A stretch of DNA of 64,000 nucleotides from Rhodospirillum sp047263945 (GTDB taxonomy: Bacteria; Pseudomonadota; Alphaproteobacteria; Rhodospirillales; Rhodospirillaceae), in NCBI RefSeq assembly GCF_047263945.1, contig NZ_JBLAVB010000001.1, positions 1,001,259-1,065,258 on the forward strand, read 5' to 3'. Of the stretch, positions 60,353 through 64,000 are shown one piece after another. Within the stretch, counting starts at the first letter, position 1; the number at the start of each line of letters is the position of its first letter. Below the pieces are notes generated by a model that saw only the letters and a program-made list of their open reading frames with translations, was not told where the DNA came from and searched no databases. Made by a program: the position numbers and the translations under genes.

Positions 60353-61885
60353 ATGCGACACGTCGACTTTTGGTTTGCTGGAGTGTTAGTTGTCCTGTTG
60401 TGTTTTCTGGTTGGGGAGGAGTGCAGGGCGGGAGCTAACGCCAAGTTCGATCCCCAAGTCGCTCGTATCCGCTCCTTCGTCGACTTGGCTGGTTTTCCCT
60501 TCAGCCTTTACACGACGACCATCAGCCAGTCCGACATCGACACCCATGAACGCTACCGTCGCCATCTTAATAATCAGCAGAAATGGCTAGGTGACAAGTT
60601 CATCTACAAGGCCTTCGATCTGTACAATCGGAATACTCACTTGAGCCTTGCTTCGGTGGATAAGACGATCTCAATCGGCGAGACGCTCTTGACTAACAGT
60701 GGTCCCTATCGGGTAGCTGGCTACTATCTTCTTGGCCACGTTGCCCGGTTCGTTACGGCAAAAGCTGAGGATGGGAGTATTGATCTCAAATCACAGAAAT
60801 TCAAGTCGATCAAGGCGCGCCTGCACAAAAATAGGGTTACCATTTCACCGAGACAACGCAGTCTTGATAAAGTTCTGAAGCACGGCCTCAAATGCGTTCA
60901 ATATGAGGCCGATAGTTGCTCGTATTTATTCAAGAGAACGAAGGATAAGATTAAGTCTGCCATTGATCAATTCAAGAAAAAGGCATTGGATATCTCGGTT
61001 AAATTAACCGAAACAGTGCCTTGGATTCCTGCTTTGGATCAGGATTGGTGGGAGATATCACCCTCTCCTCTTGAATTATCCAATATCGCTGGCCAATATC
61101 CGGTGCATGGTGGCTATGCATCCCATTACCTGACATTGACCCGAGACGAGACGCGCATCGGAACGGCTATTTGGTTGAAGCGGCCGGAGGTTAAAGCCAT
61201 CTATTTGGCCGTGAGCAAGAGGCATGTCATGAAGCGCCGTCTGGTAGAGCTGAGCCGGTCGGGGGCCCGGATAGTGCTTCGCACCACTGGTGGCTTCAGC
61301 AATGCCGAGAAACTGCCCGACGGATTTACAGCAGATAAGGGGCAGATCGTTAATTCTGTTATTCTGCCTGATATGGATGGGCTGGCATTAGTCCAGAAAG
61401 ATGGAGGGATTCGTCTAGTAAATTTGAGGGAATCTGATTTTACTTTGCCAGGTATTGCTGCTCGTTTGAACCTGAGACGTAGTCTCGCCGATTTCGCCAC
61501 CTTCCTGAATTGGGTCGAGTTGAACCAGGCGACGGTTTTTCAAAGTCAGCTTCTTGCTTATGGAAACACTTTACTAATAGATCCCCGTCTGACACCGTCA
61601 CAAATGCGCGAGCGGCGGGTTTTAGCGCTCGCACGGGCTCCGGACGGCACCTTGTTCCACGTCCTGTTCGACATCTTTCAGTCCTCGAATCTAGCCGACA
61701 TTGCCGCCGATCTTTTTGCAGTCCTGTCCCACCGGAGAATGAAGGTGGAAGGCATGATTAATCTTGATGTCGGGAGCTATAACATTCTTGAATGCTTCAA
61801 TGAACAAGGGTCTCAAATGGCTGAACCAAAAGGTACGGTTTCGTCGACTAATGCCACTAACCTTCTCGTGTACTTCATTCAATGA
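60353..61885 (+). CDS. Exported protein with a degenerate phosphodiester-glycosidase-like C-terminus
   Basis: A 510-residue hypothetical protein. A signal peptide (MRHVDFWFAGVLVVLLCFLV) opens it; I chose ATG 60353 because GGAAGA precedes it, over starts at 60287 and 60332. A basic helical region (about 60-220) follows, then a beta-rich C-terminal part with VVFQSQLLAYGN-like sequence (VFQSQLLAYGNTLLIDPRL), RRVLALARAPDGTLFHVLF and MINLDVGSYNILECF. The order resembles NAGPA/DUF2233 phosphodiester glycosidases, whose hallmark is LNLDGG; here it is NLDVG. Codon use and lower GC differ from the rest of the window. It overlaps the next gene by 4 bases. Confidence 0.6.
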   Translation: MRHVDFWFAGVLVVLLCFLVGEECRAGANAKFDPQVARIRSFVDLAGFPFSLYTTTISQSDIDTHERYRRHLNNQQKWLGDKFIYKAFDLYNRNTHLSLASVDKTISIGETLLTNSGPYRVAGYYLLGHVARFVTAKAEDGSIDLKSQKFKSIKARLHKNRVTISPRQRSLDKVLKHGLKCVQYEADSCSYLFKRTKDKIKSAIDQFKKKALDISVKLTETVPWIPALDQDWWEISPSPLELSNIAGQYPVHGGYASHYLTLTRDETRIGTAIWLKRPEVKAIYLAVSKRHVMKRRLVELSRSGARIVLRTTGGFSNAEKLPDGFTADKGQIVNSVILPDMDGLALVQKDGGIRLVNLRESDFTLPGIAARLNLRRSLADFATFLNWVELNQATVFQSQLLAYGNTLLIDPRLTPSQMRERRVLALARAPDGTLFHVLFDIFQSSNLADIAADLFAVLSHRRMKVEGMINLDVGSYNILECFNEQGSQMAEPKGTVSSTNATNLLVYFIQ

Positions 61886-63594
61886 CATACATTCTCCTTG
61901 TCGTATCTCTGTTCGTTGTTGCGATGACTGTGTCGGCCGAGGGCCGAGAAATCCAATCCATTCGCAGCGCAGTGCAGCCTTATGGGTTCCGTGTTGTCCT
62001 TGATCTGGACGACGCCGCCAACACATTCGACGTCGCTCTATCGAGCGATGGCAAGGTAGTGACTGTGACGGTGATGGATGCCTCGATAATAGCCCCGCGC
62101 ATCGTGACTGCAGATCAGGTAATCGGCGAAATCAACATAAGTAGAACCGGAACCAGTATTGTTATTCGTATACGGTCTTTGGTTCGCATCGACCATTTCG
62201 ATGTCAATAGCTTGCTGCCGGACGAGCAAGCCGGACACCGACTCTATGTGGATTCGTTTATCAAGCCAGCTGCTAAACCGGTCGCTGCCCAAGTTATCTC
62301 GAAACCGGTACCCCTGGCCAAGTCTCTCACTTCACCTGCGGCGGATATACCAAGGAGCCTACCTACCTCCGCTGCCTCATCATCTGCGGCGAACACTCCT
62401 CCCACCCCGATTAGTCCTGTCATAGCTCTTCCGTCGACCCGACCGGAGGATGCTCTGTCTTTGCCACCCGACGCCCCGCTCGGCACGACCGACGATTTCC
62501 ATCCGATCATCCAATCGTCGCCGCAGCCCCCATCAATGGCGCTTGGATCGCCGCTTCAGGCTGTGCCTCCGCTAACCAATATCGCTCCACCGCCGTTGAA
62601 GCAGCTACCATCGACCACCATGTTGAACGTACTGCGGCTAGAAGACGCAATTTCTACGTTTCCTGACCAGCTCCGCGTGTCCCCGGTCAAGGCCCATGAA
62701 AAGTTGGCAGATGCACTGATGGCCTATGGCGGATACGTCTTGCCAACGAGCATTCTGACTGCCATTGATCGAGGCAAGCTACCCGGCGACTATATTCCCT
62801 TTTTCACTGATTATCTGCCAGCCTATACAGAATTGTCTAACGTGACTGCTTCGAATGAACAGAAAAATAGCGGTGGCTATAGCAGGCAGGAAGTGACTAT
62901 AAGTAAATCAGATTCTGTTCTGGTTGACCTCAGTCACGGTATACCTTATACTGCCGAAATTCTGTTCCTTCCTACCCCCCGAGCGCTAAAGTCGTCGGAC
63001 CTGTTTCGTCGTTCGGACTTCCGAAACGCCATCGCAATGACAGGAACCTACACTTCTCCGCAGCGTTACCCAACCGGCCTGTTCATCTCCGCCGGACGAG
63101 TGGTGAATCCGGCTCTGCAACGTTGGGATGGCATCGTGTCGATAGATGCCCAGGGACAGATCAGCGTTGGTGACCTATCTCAGATCTCAATTAATGGACG
63201 AAGACTGAACCTGCGCAATAATTTTGCCGATTTTCGCGATTTTTTGACCGATGCCCGCAGGACTGGACGTACGGTCATTCAATCGCATCTGTTGGTACGG
63301 GATGGAGCGTCAATGGTAACAGCTAAGGCTTCCCGAACACCATTTCGGCGACGGATCGTGTTCTCGCGCGATGACGGAAGCGTTGGTGTCTACGATTCCG
63401 GTGACCGTGCGCTAAGCTTGTTCGATGCCGCTCAAGAGGTGGCCCGATTAGGTAGTGTGCGCTTTGCTGTGAATCTGGACATGGGGGCATTTGATTTCTG
63501 TCAATTACAGCGCAGCTGGTCAGGCTACAAGTGTGGCACCATTGATGATACAACCATCCTGTCTAATATTCTGATTATCCATTATGAGCATTAA
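61882..63594 (+). CDS. Exported AMIN-like protein with a degenerate phosphodiester-glycosidase-like C-terminus
   Basis: A 570-residue hypothetical protein. After a signal peptide (YILLVVSLFVVAMTVSA) comes a small beta domain (about 22-110) with IQSIRSAVQPYGFRVVLDLD, reminiscent of AMIN cell-wall-targeting domains. A long Pro/Ser/Thr-rich linker (about 125-235) follows. The C-terminal half has GLFISAGRVVNPALQRWDGI, TVIQSHLLVRDGASMV, RRRIVFSRDDGSVGVYD and VRFAVNLDMGAFDFCQL, parallel to the upstream gene. ATGA coupling makes the pair one unit. Atypical composition and IS debris on both sides suggest acquisition by transfer. Confidence 0.6.
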   Translation: MTYILLVVSLFVVAMTVSAEGREIQSIRSAVQPYGFRVVLDLDDAANTFDVALSSDGKVVTVTVMDASIIAPRIVTADQVIGEINISRTGTSIVIRIRSLVRIDHFDVNSLLPDEQAGHRLYVDSFIKPAAKPVAAQVISKPVPLAKSLTSPAADIPRSLPTSAASSSAANTPPTPISPVIALPSTRPEDALSLPPDAPLGTTDDFHPIIQSSPQPPSMALGSPLQAVPPLTNIAPPPLKQLPSTTMLNVLRLEDAISTFPDQLRVSPVKAHEKLADALMAYGGYVLPTSILTAIDRGKLPGDYIPFFTDYLPAYTELSNVTASNEQKNSGGYSRQEVTISKSDSVLVDLSHGIPYTAEILFLPTPRALKSSDLFRRSDFRNAIAMTGTYTSPQRYPTGLFISAGRVVNPALQRWDGIVSIDAQGQISVGDLSQISINGRRLNLRNNFADFRDFLTDARRTGRTVIQSHLLVRDGASMVTAKASRTPFRRRIVFSRDDGSVGVYDSGDRALSLFDAAQEVARLGSVRFAVNLDMGAFDFCQLQRSWSGYKCGTIDDTTILSNILIIHYEH

Positions 63595-63668
63595 AGTTGC
63601 GTTCTTAGAGGTGGCTCCCATTGTTTGGACAGTTTGGCGGCTTGGTTAAGCTGTTCCCGGTTTGATGA

Positions 63669-63798
63669 TCATGCCGCCAGTTCCGCCTCCATCCCCCTGT
63701 CCGTGGCATGCCCGGGACAGGGGGATGGAGTGATTTGATGATAGGCCTCATCGGGCGTCTGTCCAGCCAGTGCCGAATGGGGTCGTCGTGTGTTGTAA
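63669..63798 (-). pseudogene. IS3-family transposase (OrfB) C-terminal remnant
   Basis: The minus frame reads YYNTRRPHSALAGQTPDEAY and ends at a stop at 63669. This is the standard end of IS3 integrase-type transposases. The rest of the gene is removed by element copy D and its far junction. Bases 63615-63640 (TCCCATTGTTTGGACAGTTT) may hold the terminal repeat of the IS. Confidence 0.75.
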
Positions 63799-63875
63799 TA
63801 CCAAGGTGCGGTGAGTTTGCCTCACCGCACCTTGGAAGCGGCCAAGTGGCCGCCGCGCCTTATGGCGCGTAAAAG
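63799..63875 (+). repeat. 136-bp palindromic mobile element (MITE-like), copy D, truncated
   Basis: The left 77 bases match copy C, preceded by TAA (63796-63798). After GGCGCGTAAAAG the match ends and different sequence follows, so the right half was lost after insertion into the IS3 transposase. Confidence 0.82.
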
Positions 63876-63905
63876 TAATTGCTCACGGGGTTGGCGGCAG
63901 GCGCC

Positions 63906-64000
63906 TCAAGCGAGTGCGAAACTGCCCTGGATGAGATCGCGGATAGCGTCCAGCGGCGCTTGCCCCTTGAGCCTGGCGGTTCCGGTGACGGATCTGTATC
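63906..64000 (-). pseudogene. C-terminal fragment of an unassigned, probably transposase, gene
   Basis: The minus frame enters from the right edge and reads YRSVTGTARLKGQAPLDAIR, then DLIQGSFALA and a stop at 63906. It abuts the broken end of element copy D. Transposase identity is a guess from context only. Confidence 0.35.

Overview
This 64 kb window comes from a GC-rich alphaproteobacterium, probably of the Rhodospirillales type. That placement is inferred from protein character and gene order: the cysG-DUF2849-cysI-DUF934-cysH cluster, the osmolyte (NAGGN) cluster, and a TRAP binding protein beside a chemoreceptor. No rRNA or tRNA gene was seen.

Layout. Bases 1-6.4 kb hold a MenD-like enzyme that runs off the left edge, a TRAP solute-binding protein, a chemoreceptor and a small cupin lipoprotein. 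Bases 6.4-11.2 kb are an assimilatory sulfate/sulfite reduction operon on the minus strand. A frameshifted TetR gene follows at 11.5 kb. Bases 13.1-15.3 kb carry a hemerythrin, a CheY-like regulator and a REC-PAS-GGDEF protein. Bases 15.9-20.8 kb make and process the osmoprotectant N-acetylglutaminylglutamine amide. Bases 21-27.5 kb hold an arylamine N-acetyltransferase, the ergothioneine genes egtB-egtD, an AbrB-type membrane protein, a methyltransferase and a GntR regulator. Bases 27.8-40.4 kb are a complete multicomponent phenol hydroxylase (dmpKLMNOP) joined to a ferredoxin, catechol 2,3-dioxygenase and the dehydrogenase branch of the meta pathway. dmpD and dmpI are absent.

From 41.3 to 43.5 kb there is a graveyard of integrase and mobilization genes. 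It leads into the most unusual part, a type III CRISPR-Cas locus at 43.5-57.7 kb. This has three arrays with related but distinct 37-bp repeats, cas2, a reverse transcriptase-Cas1 fusion, an operon of a divergent Cas10-like protein (no HD domain, GGDE motif) with three large multi-domain RAMP proteins, an antisense CorA-like membrane protein and a stand-alone cas6. The RT-Cas1 suggests spacers can be taken from RNA. The CorA-like protein suggests a membrane effector arm. The fused RAMPs suggest a compact type III-D-like relative.

From 58 to 60 kb there is a partial cas6 duplication and nested, broken insertion sequences. From 60.3 to 63.6 kb two overlapping genes of lower GC encode exported proteins with similar C-terminal regions. 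The window closes in more IS debris. A 136-bp palindromic element with 3-bp target duplications occurs four times, once inside an IS5-type transposase.
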